From Cryptomeria japonica (Eukaryota > Streptophyta > Pinopsida > Cupressales > Cupressaceae): DNA of 64,000 nucleotides. The stretch lies in NCBI RefSeq assembly GCF_030272615.1, contig NC_081413.1, positions 719,828,867-719,892,866 of the forward strand. Reading direction: 5' to 3'. The notes under the pieces are model-generated. The model saw nothing but the letters and a program-made list of their open reading frames with translations, was not told where the DNA came from and ran no database searches. The translations under genes were made by a program, and so were the position numbers. This document shows positions 1 to 10,675 of this stretch, piece after piece (the first letter of the stretch is position 1; every line of letters starts with the position of its first letter).

Positions 1-137
1 TCTATCAAAACCAAATTTAAACCATTACTGAATGTTTTGTTGTTTTTTATTGCCTCTTGAGTTCTCTGCATTGTACTAGTGAGTATGTGCATTTTCTCTT
101 CTGGTGTCTTCAGTCCGGTAACCAGAGCCTCAGATAT

Positions 138-3100
138 TTATTTTCTCAAAGAAATGAGGTAATCTAGTTTTGGACCAAGTATACATTTCAAGTCCTTTTC
201 TTTATCCTTTATTCTTTCTTTGTCCTTCTCTAACTGCTTGATTTTCTCTTCTTGCTCTGCAATCTTCTTCTCTATCTCCAAAAATGAATCCGATGTACCT
301 ATCATATTTTCAGCAATATTGTTAATCTTATCTTGTGCTTTGCTGATTTCTTTGTCTAGAACTTCTATTAAAATATTTGTTTTACAAGAATCTCTATATA
401 GTTTCTTGAAGTCAAAAATTATCTCTCCAAGTTCCGGTAATAAGGTGTCCATTTTCTCCTTATTCTTATTCACAATTTCCTCAAAGAATTTCTCTTTTTC
501 TTTAATCATTCTTTCCTTGAATGTATCCTCATTTATTTGATCAACCGTCAGAATTTTGCTGGTGATGAACTTAGACAATGTGTCTAGTTGACCTAAAGAA
601 TCTTTGTTATCTACAATGCACTTTGGTGCTATCAATTTAAGAATGGGAATGGTATTATCAATAGCCTTATAGGCTTGTGCATTACATTATGTGATCTTCT
701 TTATTGAGTCCAATAAGACCTGTGTTACATTCGTAGGTCAGAATTCTGCCATAGAAGTACTAGATGTTTGGCCAACTGTCTTCACAATAGCCATGCTACT
801 GGTTGTAGTAATTAACTTACTTGATTTGACCTCTAGTAGGTCAAACTGTGTTTGCATTTCTACAAACAAAGGTTTAGGCTTTTTGGTTTTGGCCGATGGC
901 ACTATTTCTATCTGAACTTGTGTTTCAACCTGTACCTATTTCAATTTCTCTATTTGTGTCTTTGTATTGTCCTTTGTCAGTTCTTCTGATGTTTTGCCAG
1001 TTGTATCTACTAGTTTCTTAGTGGTATCCCCTACTGGTTGCTTTGTCTATGTAGGTTTTTCTATGCTTATCTCAACCTCTACAACCGGTGACTCAATAGT
1101 CACATCTGTCTTCTTGTCCTCAGTGGTTTCTCAGTTAACCACAACATTTACTTCTTGAGTATCAATATTCACATTGTACAAAACTTCAAACTTGAGATTT
1201 GTATCCTCTAATGGAGTCTTCATACTCTCAGTAGTTGGTTGACTATCAGTAGTATCTACCAGTGGAGTATCTAAAGGAGGTGGGGGTACATTATTAGTTA
1301 TTTTAAGGCTTGGAGGACCACCTACCTTACCTTTCCCCTTATCCCTATCCTTTTGATATACTTTAATAGTCTTTGGTCTAAGTAATTCTTCCTATTTTTA
1401 TTTTTCCACAAAGAATATATCCCATGCATCTGATGTTTCCTCGGAGACTTCTTTTACTCTTCCTGCCATCAGTGCTACATGTCAGTGAGCAGTGGAGAAT
1501 ACTGTCTGGTTTGCTTCACTAGTTAGTTTATCTATTTCATCACTTGAGTTGACTGAATGTACTGCAAGTAATTTCTCAATCTTGATTTTCTTGTCCAGCT
1601 CAACGATGGCTAACCTTCTAGCTTCTAATCTCCTATATAGATCATTTGGTATTTCATCAACAACTTCCATAAAAAATTTCTTATAAATATCCAAGTATAA
1701 AATTACACTGTTCTCTATGCTTTCCTTATCATCTGCAGATAATGTGTTGTATATTTTTTTGATGTTCTTCAATTTTCCATCTTCAGTTATTTTGCTCAAG
1801 AGTTTATCCAGTGGAGTAATATCCTATTTTGCCTTCTTTTTCTTTGGAGTCATTTTCTTTACCAAAGGCCTAACTGCCTGTTGTTTTTGTATGGTTCTCT
1901 TGGGTGCAGGTGAGGGTATTGGTGAGGGTTTTCTTTTCCTTTCTACCCTTTTAAATACCGCCAATATATCACTCTCAGAGGAGGTTCCAACCGGTGAAAG
2001 ATGAGTTTCTGGTTGAAGTCCTTCCAACTCACTTTCCTTTATACCAGTCTGCTTCAAAACATCTTCTTTAATTGCTTTAGCCTATTGGGTTCCTTTTCTT
2101 ATTGTTTCTTTGACCTTCTTAACCCTTTTTCTAGATTGAATTCCACACTCAATTATTTTAGCATTTCCAAAAACTTCCTTAGTGAGTTCCTTTGGTGCTT
2201 CAAGGAGGGATTTTGCATAAGTTTCAATAATATTTTCATCTGTCTCATAGCCCATTTCTGTTACCCAGATAGTTCTAGGGACAACTGCCTCCATCCATAT
2301 TTCATCCTTTTTAATTAAAAAACAAATTTCTTTCTGATACTTGTCCACAATAGCTTGTGACGGTCCTATTCTGGTTTTCATTCGAGCCTTTAATGCTTGA
2401 AAGTATTCATTTAAGTTTTTCTCCCAGTTTTCTCCCATGTTGTTTAGTAGATCCAATAGTTGTTTTCCTACCGGAATGTCAAAGCCAAAATCTCTTTCAC
2501 CAATACCGGGTACTTGTTTAGTTATGTACAGCATTAGACAAACAAGCAAATTTCCAAATCTGAATGTTCCTTTCTTATCTCCTTTAATTTTCCCCAGATT
2601 GTCTATCAATTCATCTTTGAGCCATTCACATATATCTATTCTAGTATTGTCATTAACCATGTCATAAGCACTCTTAATACATAAGCTAGAAACTAAGTTC
2701 AACCTATTTGCATGTGTAGCTTTGTAACCTAAGATCATACTGATAAATCTGATATTTATGTCCTTTACATCATTTACCCTTAGAGACCTTTTGTCGAATG
2801 TTGCACCGGTTAGGTTTATCACTGTGTCATTTGAGACCTTCTTTGTTTTGTCAGGTCTGCTACCAGTGGAAGGTAACCCTGTTACTGCCTTAACGACTTC
2901 CTTTGTGATTTTATGGATTGAATCCAACCAAAAGAATTCACCATGAACCCTGCTTAGCACAATCCTTATAATATCTTGGGAAAATCCAGGACACTAAGGA
3001 TTTCAGTAAAACCTAGGGTTTCCACTATCTTATGTTCTGGTTTGATATTTCTAGATTCATCACAAATCACATTGTGATACATATTTTTGATCTCATCATC

Positions 3101-3205
3101 ACCTAATTCCTCTATATGAAAATGTATATATATCCTAGGGTCTTCAGCATATACTACTCCCTTATGAATTTGAGAAAATGCACCTATGCTATCATCTTTC
3201 TTCAC
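138..3205 (-). pseudogene. ORF B: long unrecognised retroelement ORF
   Basis: Function unknown. From 2960 down to 138 the same frame stays readable with only in-frame stops. A one-base shift near 2965 joins it to the upstream piece at 3205-2966 (start MKKDDSIGAF). The N-terminal ~290 residues look globular, with blocks such as GEFFWLDSIHK, AVTGLPSTGSRPDKTKK and FRFGNLLVCLMLYI. A Lys/Pro-rich basic stretch follows (around 1824-2057, KKMTPKKKKAK), then a helical segment (1482-1799), a Thr/Val/Lys/Pro-rich linker (about 640-1480), and a Lys/Glu-rich coiled coil at the C terminus (138-500). The layout recalls plant 'putative transposon protein' or plant-mobile-domain ORFs, but that is only an impression. 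It follows ORF A in a different frame. Confidence 0.55.
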
Positions 3206-3504
3206 AATTAATACCTCAATCTACCTTTAGGATGAATGATTTGATGAACTACTTCACTCTTTCACTAAGGATGCCTTTGCTTGAGAATTTTCACGCTCTC
3301 AAAGATTTGAATGCTTGGTGAAAAAAAGGAGCCAAAACACTTTCTTTATAATGTTATTTTCTCCAACTACCATATTTAATGCTCACCGGTTAAGTCACAA
3401 CTTAACTCATCTGCCGGTATGGAAGTAATTTTAACTTCTCACCATCAACCAAGGGAATAATAGCATGTTTTTCATTTTGTTTTTAAACCCTCAAGGATTT
3501 TCCT

Positions 3505-4593
3505 TCAGTTAGATGAAGAGTCTCCTGTCGGTGGAGGAGTATTCCTATCAACATTCTGATCTAACTTTCTGATCCATTGTTTTGAGAATTCTTGCTTTAC
3601 CTCTTCAACCTTTTCTTTACCTTTCAAACTAGGACCTTTGTTATTTGTCAGTGGGGACTTGCTTCTATAGAATTTTGCAATATGTCCAATCTTGTTATAG
3701 GCATAACAAGTCACATTGTTTTTCTGAATAGCTTTCCCATATCCTATGTCGATATGTGTTCTACATTGATTATATAAGTGTCCAAATCTTCCACAAACAT
3801 AACATCTTACATTCATTATGAAATTTTCTGAATTATGACCAACTTTGTTGCATTTAGAACATTGACCGGTGGGTGTATTAGTGTTCTAATAATTTCTAGA
3901 TCTACACTGATTTTCTCTATGACCATATTTGTTACAGTTAAAGAATTTCCCATTAAATTTTTAAGCATTAGGTTGTCTTACTGGTTTTCTATGATCATGA
4001 TTGTTTGCAGTACTAGAGCTTTCACCAATTTCAAAGCCAAGGCCATTTGTATCACCATTAGGTTTTAGATTCTTCAACATGTCAACAAGTTCTTCTGAAC
4101 TTTTCTTGAATTTCTCTTTGTGTTGATTTGCACTAGTTAGTTCATTCTCCAAGATTCCTTTCTATCTCATGAGTTCAATTCTATCATTTTTTGTATGCAT
4201 CAGATCTGTCTTCAACATATAATTTTCATGACTGAGTCTTTTGTTTTCATTTTCAGCATCATTTAGTCTTCTAGCCAAGTCTTCTTCATTCTTCTTTCTA
4301 TCTTCAATTTCTTTACAAAACCTCATAGTCATATCTTGCATCTCATTCTTTGTTGTACTGATTTCTTGTCTTAGCTTGTTTTCCAAATCATTAAGAGTTT
4401 CCTTTTCATTTTCATCATTCTGCATCTTTTCACAAAGTTCTCTCCTCTTGTTCCTTGCAATAGTAAAATTCTCTTGAAATGCTTGAATGATATCCTGAGG
4501 AGCCTTCAGATCATCTTCAAATTTGATATTCTTCACCTTTTCTGCATCATGGTCTGAAAAATTTGTTTCCAATTGCTTTCTCAAGTTTTCCAT
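3505..4593 (-). pseudogene. ORF A: coiled-coil, zinc-knuckle gag-like protein
   Basis: A nucleocapsid-like RNA-binding protein of the element. I take the start as the ATG at 4593, just after the leader and downstream of the primer-binding site, rather than one inside the LTR. Residues 1 to about 150 are Lys/Glu/Asn-rich heptad-like coiled coil. Four CCHC-type knuckles follow in one frame. The third, CYVCGRFGHLYNQC, is complete. The first has lost its first Cys (FFNCNKYGHRENQC), the second its last Cys, and the fourth (CYAYNKIGHIAKFY) two positions. Three in-frame stops break it (one at the end of the coiled coil, two around the first knuckle). The usual copia gag N-terminal region, seen in the neighbour at 10617 (LDGTNYTVWK), is absent. 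Confidence 0.6.
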
Positions 4594-4650
4594 CTCTACC
4601 AGTGTGAAGATCTTCCTCAAGCTGTTAGGCTTTTGAAAATAGAGGACCAA

Positions 4651-4662
4651 TCTCTGATATGA
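4651..4662 (-). other. Degenerate primer-binding site (initiator Met tRNA)
   Basis: The minus strand reads TCATATCAGAGA, matching 9 of 12 positions of the plant copia primer site TGGTATCAGAGC. It lies 2 bases after the LTR end (…CCTAACA). Confidence 0.65.
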
Positions 4663-4664
4663 AT

Positions 4665-5454
4665 TGTTAGGATTCCCAAAGATATTGAGAGGGGGGGGTG
4701 AATCAATATCAGATGGGTTATAATATTTTCTTAACTTATAACATGAAAGACATATTAAAACTGTGTACCGGTAAAGCATAAATAATGCAGCAAATAAGAA
4801 CAAGAACCACAACATGAAAAGAACACCATAACACAATGTTTTAATGAGGAAACCTAGTGTGGGAAAAACCTCGATACGATTTGTGACCCACAATATTCGC
4901 TTACTGGCCAATAAGTGAATATTACTGCTACAATAGGGGCCTGCACATGTAGGAAGGCCAAGTGCCTAGAGCTCACTGCTCAATTACAAAGGAAGTCACA
5001 CTGACTTACAAAATTGGATTATACTAATCCAATGTCTCGTACTGCTTCAAATTATCATCTGCTATGCCAAATCCAATACCGATTTAAGCTCTGCTACATA
5101 CATAAACCCTTATCCAATAATTTGTATATTAGGTCTGCTACCTTCTATTCGTATTTTACATACTTCCTCTTCTACAAATTGTCTACAATGATCTACAATG
5201 ATCTCATACATATATGAGTCATATTACAATCCGCCATGTCGGCTTACAAAAGATTTTACAATTAATTACAAAATACATTAATACAAAAATGTTGTCGGCC
5301 AAGGTGTCGGTATTCTTTTTTTCAGTGCCAGTGTTCTATATGCTGGTCTAGAGTCTACCAGTGTCGGTGCTTGTGTCAGCCTTCTGGTATCACATGATTG
5401 CAAGGTTGCCTTCAATCACCTACAATTTCTCATTGGAGTGTGCATTTGTCAACA
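4665..5454 (-). repeat. 5' LTR of the non-autonomous element
   Basis: About 790 bp. On the minus strand it starts TGTTGACAAATGC at 5454 and ends GGGAATCCTAACA at 4665. Near its end it holds the stretch TTGATTCACCCCCCCCTCTC, shared in variant form by the other copia LTRs of this window (10676, 13248, 39999, 42985, 47907, 58991). It has no coding content. Confidence 0.65.
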
Positions 5455-8343
5455 TAGTAGACACTTAGATGCTTGACCCCATTGGAACCCCTCCACGACA
5501 CTCACTTCTCAAGGGTAGCCAAGCATCAATTCCCATGAAAAATCCTCATGGAAAACTTTGTGTCTCTACTAAGGGCCGTAAAACTATGGGTGGCTTCGGA
5601 GGTCTGACCTCCTACACCAATGACTAGAAGGTTTTTTGGCCACTATGTATGAGTTGTTTAGTATGGCTTCCCATTATGAGTTTCCCTTCACAATTGCACA
5701 CACACAATTGAGGCCTATAGCCCAACGAAGAAACAAGATCTTAGTAGTCATGCAAGCGTGATTGAGATCTCTAGGATCCTATTAAGTACCCAATGTGAGA
5801 GTGAACTCTCATATAGCCCCAACCATTGATTCTTTTGATCTCAATAGCTTATTTATTGTAGTGAGTTGGGAGCCCCAGGTCCGGGTGTACTCACTTGGGT
5901 CATTCCCCTCTCACTAGCTCAAAGAGAAACTTGAGAGGGTAGGCCCGCTAAGGGTAAACATGCAATAAACATGAAAAACTTGGAGGGACTGGATTTTTTA
6001 TCTTGTAGATAGACGAGAGCATAATCTCCTACCTTTACACTTTTCACAAGCACAAAAAACAATAATTCATTTACTTGCTAATTAAGTCTAAGTGCCTAAA
6101 AAAAGAAAACACAAAGTTTAGTCGAATCTCCAAGGCAACCTACAGAAAATCAAATCAGTAGTTTTGTGTTTTTAGGTCTTGGACAATCAGATAAAGCTGC
6201 AAAACTCACAAAAATGTAATTAGTAGACATAGGCCTATAGAAACAATGCATGCGTTGATCTACAGTCAACCACACTGAAGCACTTACGTAGGTGCTAAAA
6301 TGCCTGCGTATGCACTAAAGAAGGCCGAAAGTAAAAAAAGAAATGGAGAAAATAAAACAAAAGGAAATTGTTGATTTATACCTAATGGTCATGTTGTTCT
6401 AATTCAGTTACGTTGAAGCACCTGTGCTCATGCTAAAACACAAAAAACTCCAAAACAAGTTAGTGGTTCAACAAAAAAATTCAAATTTTTAAATTTTAAA
6501 GTTGGGCGGGATTTTGAGAAATGGTCACACTGATATAGGTGTGTACATGCTAAATTAGGTGAATACATACAATAGTGTTTTAAAATTCAAAAATTTGAAA
6601 CTAGGCGGGGACCCAGTAGAGCGTCTGATCTATTCGTAGGTCGCTCGCGTTGAATTGGAACTACCAAAACGAAAATGCTAATTAAGTAAAACTAACTAAA
6701 AAATTAATTTTTTTTCTGGATTTTTTTGAATTTTCAGTGTTTTTAGATGTTAATAGTAAGATAAAAAACAAAATAAGAAATAAGGAATATTGTTAGATTA
6801 GGCAGAAAAATTCTGAGAGCGAATGCATTGTCCCAAAGCGCTTGCGCTGATGTGCAGACCTGGAGGGGAGCGGTAAAAAAATTTGAATACACAACACTCG
6901 CGCTAATGTGCATGCACTTGGGTAGAAAATCTTGTCGCTCACACTGAACTCAAGTTGGTCGTGTCAATTTGCAGATGCTCACACTATTCTGGTACCTGCA
7001 ATCAAAAAATCACAAAAGGCTCAAAAAACATTAAATTTTAGGGACGTGGGTCCCACCGGACATGCCAAAATGAACCAAGGGAAAATTATTGATGCGAGAT
7101 GATATTTTTAATTGGAATCAAAAGCATAAAAGATACAAAAACATTCAAATGACAACATGAAAAAAAATCTTTTTATACCTTGCCAAGAGAGTTCTCTTGT
7201 TCCTCCGATTTGGACCCTTGTTGAAGCTAAGCACGTGCCCTTTCCTATCTTGATCTGCTTGGTCCAATATGAGTAATGTGGTTGAATATACAATATTATG
7301 CATAATGGGTAGATGATGGATGGATGAGGAAGGATGGACTGATGAGCAAGGAGGTATGAATTGGCTAAGTATGGGTGAGTGCAAATTTTGGCATAATAAG
7401 GGTATGAGGATGATTTTTTGAGCACAAAATAGAAGCATATATTTACTTAACTTGGAGATGAGAAACAAGGGGATGGAGTCCTCGGTTTATAGGAGGAGGA
7501 GAGGAGTAATGGAGGGCTAGGATTGACCCAAGATGAAGGGTCGGGATCTCTTGTGAGCCCACACATTGCCCAAGAGGAGGCGACAAGACATGTGTGGAGA
7601 CCAAGAGATAAGCCTTAAAGGCATATTTTGTCTCCACACTCCTCAAGGCTCATTGGGAAGATTTCCCAATGTGCCTAGGGAAGAAAAAGGGATAAAATAT
7701 TACTTGAGGGATGGGGATGAGGAATTATAAATTCTTCAAAAATGATGATCATGGGGATTGGAGGAATAAGGAGGAATTAAAAATTCCTTGGAGGATGGAA
7801 TGTCTAGAGGAATGTGAGATTTTTAAAATCTCATGTTCACCTAGGAAAAGAGCATTTAAGGAAGGTGGTTGGATGGAAGGGACAAGGAGTTGACTTTGTG
7901 GCTAATCATGATGATTAGCCACTAGCAACTCATTAAGAGAGAGATTAGAAGAATGATTAGGGTGGATTAGGGTAGATAAGATTTGTAGGAGGATTTGACT
8001 GGGAGAGAGAATGAGTGGAGGGAATTAAAAATTAGAAGAATAATGATAAGTGATTTTAGGGAGCTTCTAGAAGAATTTATTAGGTTAATGATGGATTAGG
8101 AAAAGGTGATTTGTAGGAATCACCTAGATTAATTAATTAATTGAACTTAATTAATTAAAAGGAGGAATTTGAGGAGACTTAATATTAGGAATTTTTAGAA
8201 GAATAAAGGTGAATTAACAAACTATAGTGACAACATTAATTATATTTGATTAATATTGAGGAGGAATAGGATTTGGCACAACTAATAAATTAATTATGCA
8301 AAGAACTTAAAATAATTAAAATAACTATTTTTAAGTGTCTACA
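5455..8343 (-). mobile_element. 5' part of a Tat-like gypsy element (LTR plus leader)
   Basis: The minus strand begins TGTAGACACTTAAAAATAG at 8343, the start shared by other Tat-type LTRs here (16253, and as a variant 17062, 54982 and 58468). The AT-rich LTR probably ends near 7060, where GGTGGGACCCACGTCCC could be the primer-binding site; this boundary is weak. The remaining ~1.6 kb is non-coding leader with degenerate short repeats containing CGCTCGCGCTGATGTGC-like words. It stops at the LTR of the preceding element. It sits inside the copia integrase at 8344, whose missing half may lie beyond the left edge. Short ORFs around 7100-7650 and 7711-7893 look like chance. Confidence 0.5.
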
Positions 8344-9728
8344 ATATCATCTCTCCTGATTTAGCATTTACTACCAAATATTATGAAATACTTAACTGTA
8401 GGTGAATTATCAAACCAAAATTCATAAGTTGTCTTACCTGTTTCTCCTTTGATATGTACTTTGTTGAATGCATAAATGGTTGTGCTTACTGCTTCTCTCC
8501 AGTAGATATGAGGTAGACTAGCTTTCATCATCATTGTTCTAGCAACATCCAAGATAGTTTCATTCTTCATTTCCACAAGTCCATTCTGCTAAGGTGCCCG
8601 ACGAGTAGAAAATTTTCTTCTTATACCATGCTTCTCACAAAAGTTATTAAACTCACCGAATGTGAATTCTGCACCATGATCCGACCTCAAACATTTAATC
8701 TTCAATCCTATCTCAATTTCTACTTTATCCTTAAAGATTTTAAACTTTTGAAATGCCTCAGATTTTTCTTTTAGAAAAGTAACCCACATCATTCTAGAAT
8801 AATCATCAATGATTAACATGAAATATCTATCACCTTGAAATTTTTTAACTCTAGTAGGGCCACATAAATCAGTATGAATAAGATCAAGAACATTATTAGA
8901 TTTATCTTATATACTCCTAAAAGAGATTCTGACCTATTTCCCCATTTGACATTCCTTACATGCCAGATTATAGGGCTTCATAATCTTAGGTATATCTCTA
9001 ACTGCCTTAGTTGAATTGATTTTCAAAATGCAATCAAAATTCACATGACACAGTATTTTATGCCTTAGCCAACTCTCATCAATCTATTTAATCAAACAAG
9101 TCTTCTCACCAAAGTTCAAATGCAATATATTACCTTTTGTTTGTGTACCGGTTGCAATCTCTAAACTAAATTTGTTAATGATTTTGCATTTTCCATCCTT
9201 GAATTGTAATTGAAATCCCTTATCCACTAATTGTCCTACACTCAAAATATTATGCCTTAAACATTCAATATAATAAAAATTGTCAGTATTTCTCTTACCA
9301 TCCAATGATATAGTTCCTTTTCCTTTGATCATACATGCTTTGTCATCTACAAATCTGACTAGACCACCATCAAATTCTCACAAAGATAGAAACTTCCCTT
9401 TATGTCTAGTCCTATGATGTGAACAACCACTATCAATTACCCATTCATCTTTGTCTTCAATTTTAGCATCAAATGCCTTCTCTTTAGGTACATTCTCTTC
9501 CAATACCGGAACATCTTCCTTGATAGCTAGGAACACTCATTCCTTCCCATTGTTGGAACCACTAGCAGAGTCTTTCGTCTGTTCATCATCAAAATCAGTA
9601 ATTCCTTCCTCATCTGCTATGTAGCATGATTTGTCTCTATTTTTCTTGTACTTATACTTGTTCTGATATCCAGGGTTAGGATTAAGAGATATTTTAATTT
9701 TTTCTTCAAATCTTGAATTCCTTTCAGG
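8344..9728 (-). pseudogene. pol: Copia protease and integrase, truncated and with stops
   Basis: The frame is continuous with the end of gag and has several in-frame stops but no shift. The protease site reads WVIDSGCSHHRT (about 9410-9445; Asp-Ser-Gly). The GAG-pre-integrase region (9084-9332) includes YYIECLRHNILSVGQL. The integrase zinc finger keeps both His in LRHKILCHVNF and the pair CKEC. The catalytic core shows HTDLCGPT, the second Asp in LRSDHGAEF and the Glu in NGLVEMKNETI. It ends just past FIIFGSKC, where the Tat-type LTR starts. The enzyme would have cleaved the polyprotein and joined cDNA to host DNA; it cannot do so now. Family assignment is firm. Confidence 0.85.
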
Positions 9729-10617
9729 ACAACTAGATCCAAAATGACCAATCTAATTACATGCAAAACATTTAACAGGTTATTTTCCTTCATACTTACT
9801 TCCTACCGGTCCTCTTGGTACTCTTCTAGCAAATAGTGCTTCAAGTTTCTCAAACTCATCATCTTCTCTCTTCATATCTTCCAATTCCTTTGCATATAAA
9901 ACTTTCCAATCTTGCTTACTAGTTGCAGATGTAGATGTATGAAAAACAAGTTCAGTCTTCACAGCTCTAGAAGGTCCAAATTCTTCAAGCTCAAAAGAAG
10001 ACAATTTCCCAACCAAGGTATATCTATTGACAAATGTATTAGCCATTGTTCTCAACTCATTAATAGCAATAGCCTTCATTTTGTAAGTTAGTGGTAGGTC
10101 TCTCATAACTTTAGAAATAATTTCATCTTCACTTAGAGTTCCACCACAACATTGAATTCCCATAACAATCTCATTTAGGCTTTTCATAAATGCAGTAATC
10201 CTTCCATCTTCAGGTTTTCATATCTCACCCGGTAACCATTAAGTTTATCAATCTTCACTATAGGGTCAAATTCATTAAGAGACTAAGAGTATCTATCTTA
10301 TCCCATATATCCTTTTTAGATGATTTTTCGAATAATCCCATTATTTTTTGATTGGAAAGTGCACACAAGAGGGCTTCTCTTGCTCTACAATCATTCTCAA
10401 GAACCTTATCCAGGTTTGTCGGAGGAGGATTGCCAAATGCCATATTATGAGGTGTGATAACATTTTGTGTGATCTCCCAAATCTCCTTACCAAGACATCT
10501 CAAATTAGTCTTAATCTGAATCTTCCATACTGTGTAATTTGTTCCATCAAGCCTAGGAATATCTTTCCGAAAGACAACTCTAGATGAATTGGATGAAATT
10601 AAATAGTTAGACACCAT
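9729..10617 (-). pseudogene. gag: Copia gag with zinc knuckle
   Basis: The start MVSNYLISSNSSRVV at 10617 lies 45 bp after the primer-binding site. The N-terminal region contains LDGTNYTVWKIQIKTNLRC, typical of copia gag. The frame shifts once between 10258 and 10187, then continues through VMRDLPLTYKMKAIAINEL to a zinc knuckle around 9740-9775 (CFACN then a stop, IGHFGSSC), so all four CCHC ligands survive beside a nonsense codon. The product would form the virus-like particle and bind the element RNA. Protease follows directly. Confidence 0.8.
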
Positions 10618-10661
10618 AGGATCTTCCTCAAGTGGTTAAGCTTTATATAGAGAGGACCAAA

Positions 10662-10673
10662 GCTCTGATACCA
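10662..10673 (-). other. Primer-binding site, initiator Met tRNA
   Basis: The minus strand reads TGGTATCAGAGC exactly, the standard plant copia primer site complementary to the initiator Met tRNA 3' end. Two bases separate it from the LTR end CTAACA. This fixes the LTR boundary and the element's strand. Confidence 0.92.
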
Positions 10674-10675
10674 AT

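Larger units (their letters stand above)
1..5454 (-). mobile_element. Non-autonomous copia-type LTR element, 3' end outside window
   Basis: Read on the minus strand the order is LTR (5454 to 4665), a degenerate initiator-Met primer-binding site, a short leader, ORF A (coiled coil plus zinc knuckles) and ORF B (long unrecognised ORF). The leader resembles that of the copia element at 8344-11878: both have GAGGACC shortly after the primer site and CTTGAGGAAGATC just before the first ATG. No protease, integrase, reverse transcriptase or RNase H motif is visible in about 4.6 kb of internal sequence. The 3' LTR is not in the window. I infer a non-autonomous element moved in trans by copia proteins; an autonomous element whose pol was replaced or lies beyond the edge is the alternative. 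Confidence 0.6.

Noticed and set aside
220-540. Plus-strand ORF over the left end
   Set aside because: It is the complement of the ORF B coiled coil; the minus frame is consistent with the rest of ORF B.
2082-2960. The 292-residue ORF as an intact host gene
   Set aside because: The same frame continues both ways through stops and a shift, and it sits within an LTR element.
7108-7468. Overlapping minus ORFs
   Set aside because: Two competing frames with no motif, inside an LTR-like region.
5455-8343. TAGACACTTA near 5457 and TAAGTGTCTA near 8341 as terminal inverted repeats of a DNA transposon
   Set aside because: The left copy lies right at the LTR end of the preceding element, only about ten bases match, and the right end fits the Tat-type LTR start better.
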